In this document: positions 47,839-57,354 of the stretch, piece after piece
Layout of the letters: each line of letters begins with the position of its first letter
How positions within the stretch are numbered: the first letter of the stretch is position 1
Origin: Candidatus Gemmiger stercorigallinarum
GTDB taxonomy: Bacteria; Bacillota; Clostridia; Oscillospirales; Ruminococcaceae
DNA length: 64,000 nucleotides
Assembly (NCBI GenBank): GCA_019119495.1
Contig: DWWX01000003.1
Location: forward strand, 1-64,000
Direction: 5' to 3'
Notes under the pieces: model-generated
What the model was told of the DNA's origin: nothing
What the model saw: only the letters and a program-made list of their open reading frames with translations
Databases searched by the model: none
Made by a program: the position numbers and the translations under genes

Positions 47839-48591
47839 ATGTATCCCGTCATCGCCGATCTTCACACCCATACCCTCAGCACCACCCACGCCTTCCATAC
47901 GCTGGACGCCATGGCCGCCGAGGCCGCCGCGCTGGGCTACCGGGCGCTGGCCGTCACCGACCATGCGCCCGCCATGCCGGACGCGCCGCATATCTGGCAC
48001 TTCCAGAACCAGGGCGCGGTGGACCGCCGGGTGCAGGGCGTTGTGATGCTGTTCGGCGCCGAGGCAAACGTCATGGATGTGGCCGGCGGGCTGGATATGC
48101 CCCAGTCGCTGCTGGCCAAACAGGACTGGGTGGTGGCGTCCATCCACAGCCCCTGCGTGCCGGGCCTTTTGACCGAGCGGGAGGCGACCAATCTCTGGCT
48201 GGCCGTGGCCGAAAACCCCTATGTCGACTGCATCGGCCACTCGGAGCAGCAGAACTACCGCTATGACTATGACCTGGTCACCAAAGCGTTTGCCCGCTGC
48301 CACAAGGTCGTGGAGCTCAACGGCAACTCGTTCAACGTGCGCAGGGACGGCATCCCCAACATGCGGGCGCTGGTGCGCGCCTGCTACCAAAACGGCTGCT
48401 ATGTGGCGCTGGATTCCGACGCCCATTCCACCCGTCAGCTGCGGGAAAACATGGCCCCGCTGCTGGCGCTGCTGGAGGAAGTGGACTACCCCGCCGACCA
48501 TGTGGTCAACAGCTCGGCGCAGGCGCTGGTCCATATTTTGAAGCTGCACCGCAGGGCTGCTGCGGAGGAGATAGGAGGATTTTTGTTATGA
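47839..48591 (+). CDS. PHP-domain phosphatase (YcdX-like)
   Basis: IADLHTHTLSTTHAFHTLDAMAAEAAALGYRALAVTDHAPAMPDAPH...ALDSDAHSTRQL. Confidence 0.88.
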   Translation: MYPVIADLHTHTLSTTHAFHTLDAMAAEAAALGYRALAVTDHAPAMPDAPHIWHFQNQGAVDRRVQGVVMLFGAEANVMDVAGGLDMPQSLLAKQDWVVASIHSPCVPGLLTEREATNLWLAVAENPYVDCIGHSEQQNYRYDYDLVTKAFARCHKVVELNGNSFNVRRDGIPNMRALVRACYQNGCYVALDSDAHSTRQLRENMAPLLALLEEVDYPADHVVNSSAQALVHILKLHRRAAAEEIGGFLL

Positions 48592-49541
48592 GCTATACCA
48601 TCGGCATCGACCTGGGCGGCACCACCATGACCGCCGGCCTGGTCAACGAAGACTACGAGATCGTGGGCAAGACCACCTGGGCCACCCGGCTGCCCCGCCC
48701 GGCCGCGGACCTGGAGGCCGCGCTGGCCAAGCTGTGCCGCACCGTTGCAAAGGAAAATAACGTCCCCTTTGACCAGGTGCGCTATGTGGGCATCGGCACG
48801 CCGGGCAGCGTCAACTTTACCACCGGCTTTGTGGGCTACAACACCAACTTCAACTACTACGACTGGAACCTGGGCTCCGATATGGAGGCACTGCTGGGCT
48901 GCAAGGTCTATGTGGAAAACGACGCCAACGCCGCCGCCTACGGCGAGTACATCGCCGGCGGCGCCAAGGGATACAGCGATGCGGTCATCATCACGCTGGG
49001 CACCGGCATCGGCAGCGGCATCATTTTGAGCGGAAAGATCCTGCGCGGCTTCAACTTTGCCGCCGGCGAGATGGGCCACACCGTCATCGTCAAGGACGGC
49101 CGCCCCTGCAACTGCGGCCGCAAGGGCTGCTGGGAGCGGTACGCCAGCTCCCGCGCGCTGAGCGAGGACACCCGCGAGGCCATGCGCCAGGACCCCGGCA
49201 CCATCATGTGGAAGATCGCCGGCGACCTGGACCACGTCAACGCCAAGACCGCCTTTGACGCCATGGAACAGGGCGACGCCACGGCAAAGCAGGTCATCGA
49301 CAACTGGCTGGAATATGTGGGCTGCGGCATTGCCAACGTGGTCAACACCTTTGAGCCGGAGGTCGTCTGCATCGGCGGCGGCGTTTCCAACCAGGGCGAG
49401 GTGCTGCTGGCTCCCGTGCGGGATTACGTGCAGAAGGAAACGCATAATATTACCACGGGCCGCTGCCCGGAGATCCGCGCCTGCCTGCTGCGCAACGACG
49501 CGGGCGTCATCGGCGCGGCGGCGCTGGAGCATTCCATCTGA
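48588..49541 (+). CDS. glcK: ROK family glucokinase
   Basis: IGIDLGGTTMTAGLVNEDY...GTPGSVN...ENDANAAAYGEYIAGGAKGYSDAVIITLGTGIGSGII...GHTVIVKDGRPCNCGRKGCWERYASSRAL. Confidence 0.9.
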   Translation: MSYTIGIDLGGTTMTAGLVNEDYEIVGKTTWATRLPRPAADLEAALAKLCRTVAKENNVPFDQVRYVGIGTPGSVNFTTGFVGYNTNFNYYDWNLGSDMEALLGCKVYVENDANAAAYGEYIAGGAKGYSDAVIITLGTGIGSGIILSGKILRGFNFAAGEMGHTVIVKDGRPCNCGRKGCWERYASSRALSEDTREAMRQDPGTIMWKIAGDLDHVNAKTAFDAMEQGDATAKQVIDNWLEYVGCGIANVVNTFEPEVVCIGGGVSNQGEVLLAPVRDYVQKETHNITTGRCPEIRACLLRNDAGVIGAAALEHSI

Positions 49542-49620
49542 ACGGCGGGGCCCCGCGGCTGCCGGGCCTGCCCCGGCGGCCGGCATCCGGCCATACTGAT
49601 ACAAAACGGAGGACCCCTTT

Positions 49621-50526
49621 ATGTCAGACATTGCGGCACTGGTACGGGCGCTGCGGGCCGAGCAGCTGCCCGCCCTGCAGGGCGAACCCCTGAGCCGGCA
49701 CACCACCTTTCAGATCGGCGGCCCGGCGGCGGTTTTCTGCCGGCCGGAGACCCCCGCCCAGCTGCTGCGCACGCTGGAACTCTGCCGTGAGCACGGCGTG
49801 CGCAGCTACCTGCTGGGCAATGGCTCCAACACGCTGTTTTCCGACGCCGGCTTTGACGGCGCGGTGGTCTGCACGGTGGAGATGAAAAGACCCGTCATCG
49901 TCAGCGGCAATGTGCTGCGGGCGGCGGCGGGCGCGCCGCTGGGGGCGGTCTGCCGCAAAGCGCAGCAGGCCGGCCTGGCCGGGCTGGCGTTTGCCTTTGG
50001 CATCCCCGGCACGGTGGGCGGCGCAGTGTATATGAACGCCGGCGCCTACGGCGGCGAGCTGAAGCAGGTGTTGCGTCGGGTGACCTTTCTGGACCGGGCG
50101 CTGCGGCTGGACTCGCTGCCGGTGCAGGAGCTGGCGCTGGGCTACCGCACCAGCCGCTTCGAGACCGAGGGCGGCGTCATTTTGGAGGCCGAGTTCAGCC
50201 TGGCCCCCGGCGACCCGGCGGCCATCGAGGCCGAGATGCAGGAGCTGATGGCCCGCCGGCGGGAAAAGCAGCCGCTGGAACTGCCCTCGGCGGGCAGCAC
50301 CTTCAAGCGGCCCCAGGGGGCCTTTGCCGGCGCGCTAATCGAGCAGTCCGGCCTGCGGGGCTTTGCGGTGGGCGGCGCGGCCGTCAGCACCAAGCACTGC
50401 GGCTTTGTGGTCAACACCGGCGGCGCCACCTGCGCCGACGTGGTGGCCCTGACCGAGGAGGTCGCCCGCATCGTGTACGAGAAAACCGGCTACCGCCTGG
50501 AGCGGGAGATCCGCGTGGTGCAGTAA
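49621..50526 (+). CDS. murB: UDP-N-acetylmuramate dehydrogenase
   Basis: LSRHTTFQIGGPAAVFCRPET...LGNGSNTLFSDAGFDGAVV...AFGIPGTVGGAVYMNAGAYGGE...PSAGSTFKRPQG. Confidence 0.95.
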   Translation: MSDIAALVRALRAEQLPALQGEPLSRHTTFQIGGPAAVFCRPETPAQLLRTLELCREHGVRSYLLGNGSNTLFSDAGFDGAVVCTVEMKRPVIVSGNVLRAAAGAPLGAVCRKAQQAGLAGLAFAFGIPGTVGGAVYMNAGAYGGELKQVLRRVTFLDRALRLDSLPVQELALGYRTSRFETEGGVILEAEFSLAPGDPAAIEAEMQELMARRREKQPLELPSAGSTFKRPQGAFAGALIEQSGLRGFAVGGAAVSTKHCGFVVNTGGATCADVVALTEEVARIVYEKTGYRLEREIRVVQ

Positions 50527-50611
50527 GCGCCGCGCCGCCGCTCCGGCGGGGCGGACAGGCCCGGCAGGGGACTGCCGGCCGGATACAAAAACGAGAAAGA
50601 GGGTGGGACAG

Positions 50612-51475
50612 ATGAATCTGCTGGTGGTGACCGGCCTTTCCGGCGCGGGCAAGTCGATGGCCGTGAACGCGCTGGAGGATATCGGCTTTTTCTGCATCGA
50701 CAACATCCCGGCAGGGCTGATGCCCCGCCTGATCGATTTTGCCCTGCAGGGCGAAAACCAGCTCAGCCGGGTGGCGGTGGTGCTGGACGTGCGCGGCCTG
50801 CGCACCGCCCGCGACGTGGACAAGGCCCTGGCCGCGCTGGACGAAAAGCAGGTGGACTGCGAGATCCTGTTTTTGGACGCCTCCGACGAGGTGATCCAGC
50901 GCCGCTACAAAGAGACCCGCCGCCAGCATCCGCTGACCATCAGCGAGGGGCTGCCCATCCGGGAGGCCATCGCCAGGGAGCGCCAGATGCTGACCCCCCT
51001 GCGGGAGCGGGCCAAGTATGTCATCGATACCTCGATGCTCACCACCGCCCAAAACCGCGAGCGGGTGTGCAGCCTGTTTTTGAACAAGGGCCAGACCGGC
51101 ATGTCGCTGATGGTGGTGTCCTTCGGGTTCAAGTACGGCGTCCCCCAGGAGGCCGACCTGGTGTTTGACGTGCGCTGCCTGCCCAACCCCTTCTATGTGC
51201 CGGAGCTGAAAAACCTGACCGGCCTGGACCAGGCGGTGGTGGATTACGTGATGCAGTCGCCGGAGTCCCAGGAGTTCCTGCGCCGCATCGAAAGTTTTTT
51301 GGAGTACGCGCTGCCCCTTTATGTCAAGGAGGGCAAAAGCCAGCTGATGATCGCGGTGGGCTGCACCGGCGGCAAGCACCGGTCCATCACCTTTGCCCGC
51401 AAGATCGGCGAGTTCTGCCAAAAGCTGGGCTACGCCCCCAGCGTGCAGCACCGGGACGCAAAGCGAACGATGTGA
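50612..51475 (+). CDS. rapZ: RNase adapter RapZ
   Basis: LLVVTGLSGAGKSMAVNALEDIGFFCIDNIPAGL...SFGFKYGVPQEADLVFDVRCLPNPFYVPELKNLTGLD...AVGCTGGKHRSI. Confidence 0.96.
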   Translation: MNLLVVTGLSGAGKSMAVNALEDIGFFCIDNIPAGLMPRLIDFALQGENQLSRVAVVLDVRGLRTARDVDKALAALDEKQVDCEILFLDASDEVIQRRYKETRRQHPLTISEGLPIREAIARERQMLTPLRERAKYVIDTSMLTTAQNRERVCSLFLNKGQTGMSLMVVSFGFKYGVPQEADLVFDVRCLPNPFYVPELKNLTGLDQAVVDYVMQSPESQEFLRRIESFLEYALPLYVKEGKSQLMIAVGCTGGKHRSITFARKIGEFCQKLGYAPSVQHRDAKRTM

Positions 51476-51539
51476 ACGGGGGCGTTCCGCGCCCCAAAAG
51501 GATCGCACCCGGTCTATTTTCTGTTTTGGAGGCTTCCCA

Positions 51540-52493
51540 TTGAGCTTTTCTCAGGATGTCAAAAACGAGATCCTGCGCCGCAAGATCCAGCGCCACTGCT
51601 GCACCCAGGCTGCCGCTTACGCGGCGGCCTGTTTCGGCAAATATTTTGACGACCGCGGCGTGGTGCTGCAGACCGAGCAGGAGGGCGTTGCCGCCCTGGT
51701 CCGCAAGCTGTACGAGCGATGCGGCATTGCCGGCACCGTCACCGAGAAGCAGCGCCCTTCCGGCCCGGTATACGAGTTTGCCGTCAAGGACCCGGCCGAG
51801 GTGGGCAAAATGCTGGCCCTGTTCGGCCACACAGGGCGGGAACCCTCGCTGCGCATCAACCCGGACTGCTTTGCCTGCCAAAACTGCGTGTCCTATTTTT
51901 TGTCCACGGCGTTTTTGTGCTGCGGCACCGCCACCGACCCGGAAAAGGGCTACACCATCGAGTTTTCGTCCCAGCGGTATCATGTCTCGCGCCAGCTGGA
52001 AGCCCTGTTGTCCGAGCATCATTTTCGCCCCCACCGCACCCAGCGCAAGGGCGTCAACGTGGTCTACATCAAGGCCAGCGACCAGATCGAAAACCTGCTG
52101 GCCTTTATGGGGGCGGGGGGCGCCGCCATGCGGGTGATGGAGCAGCGCATGTACAACGATATGCGCAACCGCACCAACCGGCTTTCCAACTGCGAGACCG
52201 CCAACCTGGGCAAAAGCGTCCAGGCGGCGGTGCAGGTGCAGCTGGCCATCCGCACGCTGCGGGATGCCGGTGCGCTGGACACGCTGCCGGACCAGCTGCG
52301 CGAGACCGCCCGCCTGCGCATGGAATACCCTGACCTGCCCCTGGCCCGCCTGGCCGAAAAGTTTGACCCGCCGGTCAGCAAGGCGGGGCTTTCCCACCGG
52401 TTCAAGCGCATCCAGGAGGCCGCCCGCCGCGTCGAGACCGCCCGCCGCCCCGGGCCCGAACCCACCCCCCAAGCCGAGAAGGAAGTGCCATGA
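51540..52493 (+). CDS. whiA: DNA-binding protein WhiA (TTG start)
   Basis: SFSQDVKNEILRRKIQRHCCTQAAAYAAACFGKYF...MYNDMRNRTNRLSNCETANLGKSVQAAVQVQLAIRTL...LAEKFDPPVSKAGLSHRFKRI. Confidence 0.95.
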   Translation: MSFSQDVKNEILRRKIQRHCCTQAAAYAAACFGKYFDDRGVVLQTEQEGVAALVRKLYERCGIAGTVTEKQRPSGPVYEFAVKDPAEVGKMLALFGHTGREPSLRINPDCFACQNCVSYFLSTAFLCCGTATDPEKGYTIEFSSQRYHVSRQLEALLSEHHFRPHRTQRKGVNVVYIKASDQIENLLAFMGAGGAAMRVMEQRMYNDMRNRTNRLSNCETANLGKSVQAAVQVQLAIRTLRDAGALDTLPDQLRETARLRMEYPDLPLARLAEKFDPPVSKAGLSHRFKRIQEAARRVETARRPGPEPTPQAEKEVP

Positions 52494-55400
52494 GCGAAAC
52501 AAAACGCCAGTTTACCCACCTGCATGTCCATACCGAGTACAGCCTTCTCGACGGCGCCTGCCGCATCGACCGGATGTTTGACCGCCTGAAAGAGATGGGC
52601 CAGACCGCCGTGGCCATCACCGACCACGGCGTCATGTACGGCAGCATCCAGTTTTACGACGCCGCCGTGGCCGCGGGCATCAAGCCCATCATCGGCTGCG
52701 AGGTCTATGTTGCCACCCGCACCCGCTTCGACAAGGTCAACCGGGTGGACGGCAACAACCACCTGGTCCTGCTTTGCAAAAACGAGACCGGCTACAAAAA
52801 CCTGATCAAGATGGTGTCGGCCGGCTTTCTGGAAGGCTTTTACTCCAAGCCCCGCATCGACAAGCAGCTGCTGGAGCAGCACCACGAGGGTCTTGTCTGC
52901 CTGTCCGCCTGCCTGGCCGGCGAGATCCCCCAGGCCATCCTGGCGGGGGACTACGCCCGCGCCAGGCAGGCGGCGCTGTACTACAACGACCTGTTCGGCC
53001 AGGGCAACTACTATATTGAACTGCAGGACCACGGCCTGGACGAGGACCGGGTGGTGCTGCCCCAGCTGATCCGCCTCTCGCGGGAAACGGGCATCCCGCT
53101 GGTGGCCACCAACGACGCCCACTACATCCGCAAAGAGGACGCCAAGATGCAGAGCATCCTGCTCTGCATCCAGACCGGCAAGACCATCGCCGACGTGGAC
53201 CGGATGGAGTTCCAGACCGACGAGTTCTACCTGAAAAGCACCGACGAGATGTACGACCTGTTCTCAATGGTGCCCGAAGCCTGCGAGAACACCAACAAGA
53301 TCGCCGATCTGTGCGATTTCCACTTTGAGTTCGGCAACACCAAGCTGCCCTACTTCAAAGCGCCTGACGGCATGGACAACCAGGATTATTTTGAAATGCT
53401 CTGCCGCGAGGGCCTGGAACGCCGCTACCCCGGTAAGGTCACCCGGGAGCTGAAAGACCGTCTGGAATACGAGATCAACGTCATCAAGACGATGGGGTAC
53501 ACCAACTATTACCTGATCGTCTACGATTTTATCAACTACGCCAAAAGCCGGGGCATCCCGGTGGGGCCGGGCCGCGGCTCCGGCGCCGGCAGCCTGGCGG
53601 CCTACTGCGTGGGCATCACCGACATTGACCCCATCCGCTACAACCTGATCTTCGAGCGTTTTTTGAACCCGGAGCGCGTTTCGATGCCCGACTTTGACGT
53701 GGACTTCTGCTACGAGCGCCGGCAGGAAGTCATCGACTACGTCAACGAGAAATACGGCCGGGACCACGTGGCGCAGATCGTCACCTTCGGCACCATGGCC
53801 GCCCGCAACGCGGTGCGGGACGTGGGGCGTGTCATGGGCCTGCCCTACCAGGACGTGGACAAGGTGGCCAAGCTGATCCCCATGGAGCTGAAAATGACGC
53901 TCCGCCACGCACTGGAAGTCTCGCCCGACCTGAAAAAACTCTACGAAAACGACGAGAAGATCCACGAGCTGATCGACACCGCCATCGGCGTCGAGGGCAT
54001 GCCCCGGCACGCCTCCACCCATGCGGCCGGCGTCGTCATCACGCGGGAACCGGCCACCGAGTATGTGCCGCTGTCCACCAACGACGGCCTGCCGGTGACC
54101 CAGTTCAATATGACCGAGATCGAGCGCCTGGGCCTGCTCAAGATGGACTTTCTGGGCCTGCGCACCCTGACCGTCATCCACGACACCGAGGTCGCCGTCC
54201 GGCGCCATACCCCGGACTTTGCCGTTGCCAAGATCGACTACGACGACCCGGCCACCTACGCCATGCTGACCAACGGCGAGACCGAGGGCGTGTTCCAGCT
54301 GGAATCCACCGGCATGCGCCAGGTGCTCACCGGCCTGCGCCCCAAAAATTTGGAGGACATCATCGCCCTGATCTCGCTCTACCGCCCGGGGCCGATGGAT
54401 TCCATCCCCACCTACCTGCGCAACCGCAAGGAGCCGGACAAGATCAGCTACAAGACCCCCCGGCTGGCCCACATCCTGGACGTGACCAACGGCTGCATCG
54501 TCTACCAGGAGCAGGTCATGCAGATCTGCCGCGAGCTGGCGGGCTTCAGCTACGGCCAGGCCGACAATGTCCGCCGCGCCATGAGCAAGAAAAAGCACAA
54601 GGTCATGGAGGCCGAGCGGGAACACTTTGTCCATGGCTGCACCGAGCCCGGCCGCGAATGCCCCGGCTGCGTCAACAACGGCATCCCGGAACAGGTGGCG
54701 AACGAGATCTACGACGAGATGATCAGCTTTGCCTCCTACGCCTTCAACAAATCCCACGCGGCCTGCTATGCCTACGTGGCGTTCCAGACCGCCTATCTCA
54801 AGTGCCATTATCCCAGGGAGTTCATGGCCGCGCTGCTGACCAGCGTGCTGGACAACACCTCCAAGGTCATCGAGTATTCCACCGAGTGCCAGCGCCTGGG
54901 CATCAAGGTGCTGCCGCCGGACATCAATGTCTCCCGCGGGGGCTTTACGGTGGACGGCGACGCCATCCGCTATGGCCTGAGCGCGGTCAAAAACGTGGGC
55001 CGCAACCTGATCGACACCGCCATCGCCAAGCGGGAGGAACGGCCCTTCCGCGGGCTGTACGATTTCTGCAAGCGGCTGCACGGCGCCGAGCTGAACCGCC
55101 GCGCGGTGGAAAGCCTGATCCGCGCCGGCGCCTTTGACGGGCTGGAACCCTCCCGCCGGGGCATGCTGGAAAGCGTCGAGCCGATTTTGAAAAGCATCGA
55201 GAGCGACCAGCGCCACAACCTGGACGGTCAGATCGACCTGTTCGGCCTGATGTCCGGCGGGGAAGAGCAGGCAAACGACTACAAGGTGCCGCCCATGGCG
55301 GAGTTTTCGCCCGCGGAGCTGTTGCAGATGGAAAAGGAGGTCTCCGGCCTGTACCTGTCCGGCCACCCGCTGGACGCCTACCGGGCGGAGATCGCCAAGG

Positions 55401-56011
55401 TCTCCACCTGCACCGTCGCCCGCCTTTCCGGTGAGGACGCCAGGGAACTGGACAACCAGATGGTGACCATTTTGTGCACCGTGGTCAAAAGCAAGGTGAT
55501 GACCACCCGCTCCAACCAGCTGATGGCCTTTACCACCATCGAGGACCTGACCGGCACCATCGAGATGCTGGTGTTCCCCAAGATCTACGCCGAGTGCCGC
55601 GCCTGGCTGCAGGAGAATGCGGTCATTGTGGTGCAGGGCCGCGTCTCCTACAAGGAGGACGAGGGCACCCGCCTGCTGGTGGAGGGGGTGCGCCCCATCG
55701 ACGGCTACGACCCGGACAGGACCTTTGGCGAGAACCGGGCCGCCGCGGCAGGGGAGCAGCGCCGCGCCAGCGCGCGGGTCACCGCGCTGTGGCTGCTGGT
55801 GCCCAGCATGCACAGCGAGCAGATGCACCGCATCGAAAACCTGCTGCAAAACATTTTTGACGGCACAACGCCGGTCTATTTCAAGTTCGAGGACAGCGGC
55901 CAGCGGATGCGCGCGCCGCAGAGCATGTGGGCCAACGACCACCCGCTGCTGCGCGCCGAGCTGGAGCGGATTTTGGGCAAGGACCATGTAAAACAGCAAA
56001 CTGCAAAATAA
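52490..56011 (+). CDS. dnaE: DNA polymerase III subunit alpha
   Basis: 1173 aa; FTHLHVHTEYSLLDGACRIDRMFDRLKEMG (PHP); GPGRGSGAGSLAAYCVGITDIDPIRYNLIFERFLNPERVSMPDFDVDF. Confidence 0.98.
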   Translation: MSETKRQFTHLHVHTEYSLLDGACRIDRMFDRLKEMGQTAVAITDHGVMYGSIQFYDAAVAAGIKPIIGCEVYVATRTRFDKVNRVDGNNHLVLLCKNETGYKNLIKMVSAGFLEGFYSKPRIDKQLLEQHHEGLVCLSACLAGEIPQAILAGDYARARQAALYYNDLFGQGNYYIELQDHGLDEDRVVLPQLIRLSRETGIPLVATNDAHYIRKEDAKMQSILLCIQTGKTIADVDRMEFQTDEFYLKSTDEMYDLFSMVPEACENTNKIADLCDFHFEFGNTKLPYFKAPDGMDNQDYFEMLCREGLERRYPGKVTRELKDRLEYEINVIKTMGYTNYYLIVYDFINYAKSRGIPVGPGRGSGAGSLAAYCVGITDIDPIRYNLIFERFLNPERVSMPDFDVDFCYERRQEVIDYVNEKYGRDHVAQIVTFGTMAARNAVRDVGRVMGLPYQDVDKVAKLIPMELKMTLRHALEVSPDLKKLYENDEKIHELIDTAIGVEGMPRHASTHAAGVVITREPATEYVPLSTNDGLPVTQFNMTEIERLGLLKMDFLGLRTLTVIHDTEVAVRRHTPDFAVAKIDYDDPATYAMLTNGETEGVFQLESTGMRQVLTGLRPKNLEDIIALISLYRPGPMDSIPTYLRNRKEPDKISYKTPRLAHILDVTNGCIVYQEQVMQICRELAGFSYGQADNVRRAMSKKKHKVMEAEREHFVHGCTEPGRECPGCVNNGIPEQVANEIYDEMISFASYAFNKSHAACYAYVAFQTAYLKCHYPREFMAALLTSVLDNTSKVIEYSTECQRLGIKVLPPDINVSRGGFTVDGDAIRYGLSAVKNVGRNLIDTAIAKREERPFRGLYDFCKRLHGAELNRRAVESLIRAGAFDGLEPSRRGMLESVEPILKSIESDQRHNLDGQIDLFGLMSGGEEQANDYKVPPMAEFSPAELLQMEKEVSGLYLSGHPLDAYRAEIAKVSTCTVARLSGEDARELDNQMVTILCTVVKSKVMTTRSNQLMAFTTIEDLTGTIEMLVFPKIYAECRAWLQENAVIVVQGRVSYKEDEGTRLLVEGVRPIDGYDPDRTFGENRAAAAGEQRRASARVTALWLLVPSMHSEQMHRIENLLQNIFDGTTPVYFKFEDSGQRMRAPQSMWANDHPLLRAELERILGKDHVKQQTAK

Positions 56012-56061
56012 GTCCATGGGTTTTGCAAGATTCGTCCATAATCCGCACTGGGGTGCTGTGG

Positions 56062-56067
56062 TATAAT
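56062..56067 (+). promoter_or_regulatory. -10 (TATAAT) of pfkA, with a leader of about 175 nt
   Basis: TATAAT at 56062; start codon at 56249; -35 not convincing. Confidence 0.45.
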
Positions 56068-56248
56068 AGCGGTGGGATCGCATATCCCCGCAAGGATCTT
56101 CCGCACATGGGGTCCTGCCGGCGCAGCCCGGCGGGCCCTGCCGCCGCCCCACGGCCGGCGGCCGTGCCTGTTTCCGGCCATGGATGTTTGCTGCCATGGT
56201 TTGTGAAAATTTTAATAATCGCTTGCTGCAACAGGAGGGGCAACTCTT

Positions 56249-57223
56249 ATGGCAAAGGAAATCAAAACAATCGGCGTTCTGACCAGCGGCGGCGACGCGC
56301 CCGGCATGAATGCGGCGGTCCGCGCCATCGTGCGCGCCGGCATCAGCAAGGGCTACCGCATGATGGGCATCCAGCGCGGCTACAACGGCCTGATCAACGG
56401 CGAGTGCTACGAGATGAACGTCCGCAGCGTTTCTGAGATCATTCACCGCGGCGGCACCATCCTGTACACCGCCCGCTGCCTGGAGTTCAAGACGGCGGCC
56501 GGCCAGGCCAAGGCGCTGGCCCGCTGCAAGGAGCTGGGCATCGACGCGCTGATCGTCATCGGCGGCGACGGTTCCTTTATGGGCGCACGGGCGCTGGCCA
56601 ACCAGGGCATCCCCTGCGTGGGCATCCCCGGCACCATCGACAACGACATCGCCTGCAGCGAGTATACCATCGGCTACGACACGGCCATGAACACCGCCGT
56701 GGAGGCCATCGACAAACTGCGCGACACCACCCAGAGCCACGACCGCTGCAGCGTCGTGGAGGTCATGGGTCACCATGCCGGCTACATCGCCCTGAACGTG
56801 GGCATCGCCACCGGCGCGCTGGCGGTGCTTCTGCCGGAGCGTCCCTTTGACTTTGAGCGGGACATCCTCTCCCGCATGCGCCAGACCCAGGTCACCGGCA
56901 AAAAGCACTTTATCGTCATCGTGTCCGAGGGCGTCGTGGGCGCCCAGGAGCTGGCCAACCAGATCCAGGCGGCCACCGGCGTGGACAGCCGCGCCACCGT
57001 CCTGGGACACATCCAGCGCGGCGGCTCGCCCACCGTGCGCGACCGCGTCAACGCCTCGCTGATGGGCTACCACGCCATCGACCTGCTGGACAAGGGCATC
57101 TACAACCGCGTTGTGGCTGTTTCCGGCGACAAGATCGTCGATTATGACGTCAACGTCGCCCTCTCGATGCACAAATCCATCGACATGGATATGGTCGAGA
57201 TCGCCAACGCCATCTCCATCTGA
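56249..57223 (+). CDS. pfkA: ATP-dependent 6-phosphofructokinase
   Basis: IGVLTSGGDAPGMNAAVRAIVR...IGGDGSFMGA...GIPGTIDNDI...EVMGHHAGYIALNVGIA. Confidence 0.97.
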   Translation: MAKEIKTIGVLTSGGDAPGMNAAVRAIVRAGISKGYRMMGIQRGYNGLINGECYEMNVRSVSEIIHRGGTILYTARCLEFKTAAGQAKALARCKELGIDALIVIGGDGSFMGARALANQGIPCVGIPGTIDNDIACSEYTIGYDTAMNTAVEAIDKLRDTTQSHDRCSVVEVMGHHAGYIALNVGIATGALAVLLPERPFDFERDILSRMRQTQVTGKKHFIVIVSEGVVGAQELANQIQAATGVDSRATVLGHIQRGGSPTVRDRVNASLMGYHAIDLLDKGIYNRVVAVSGDKIVDYDVNVALSMHKSIDMDMVEIANAISI

Positions 57224-57262
57224 CCACGGCCCCGCATCCGGGGCCGCCCGGCACAACAAAAC

Positions 57263-57313
57263 AAAGAGCCGCACCGGCGGGGGGGAAAACTCCCTTTCCG
57301 GTGCGGCTCTTTT
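57263..57313. terminator. Bidirectional terminator between pfkA and the PatB-like gene
   Basis: AAAGAGCCGCACCGG..CCGGTGCGGCTCTTT with flanking A/T tracts. Confidence 0.85.
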
Positions 57314-57354
57314 TGGGTTTTGCTCTGTGCTGTTTTGGGGCGGCAGCTGGATGG

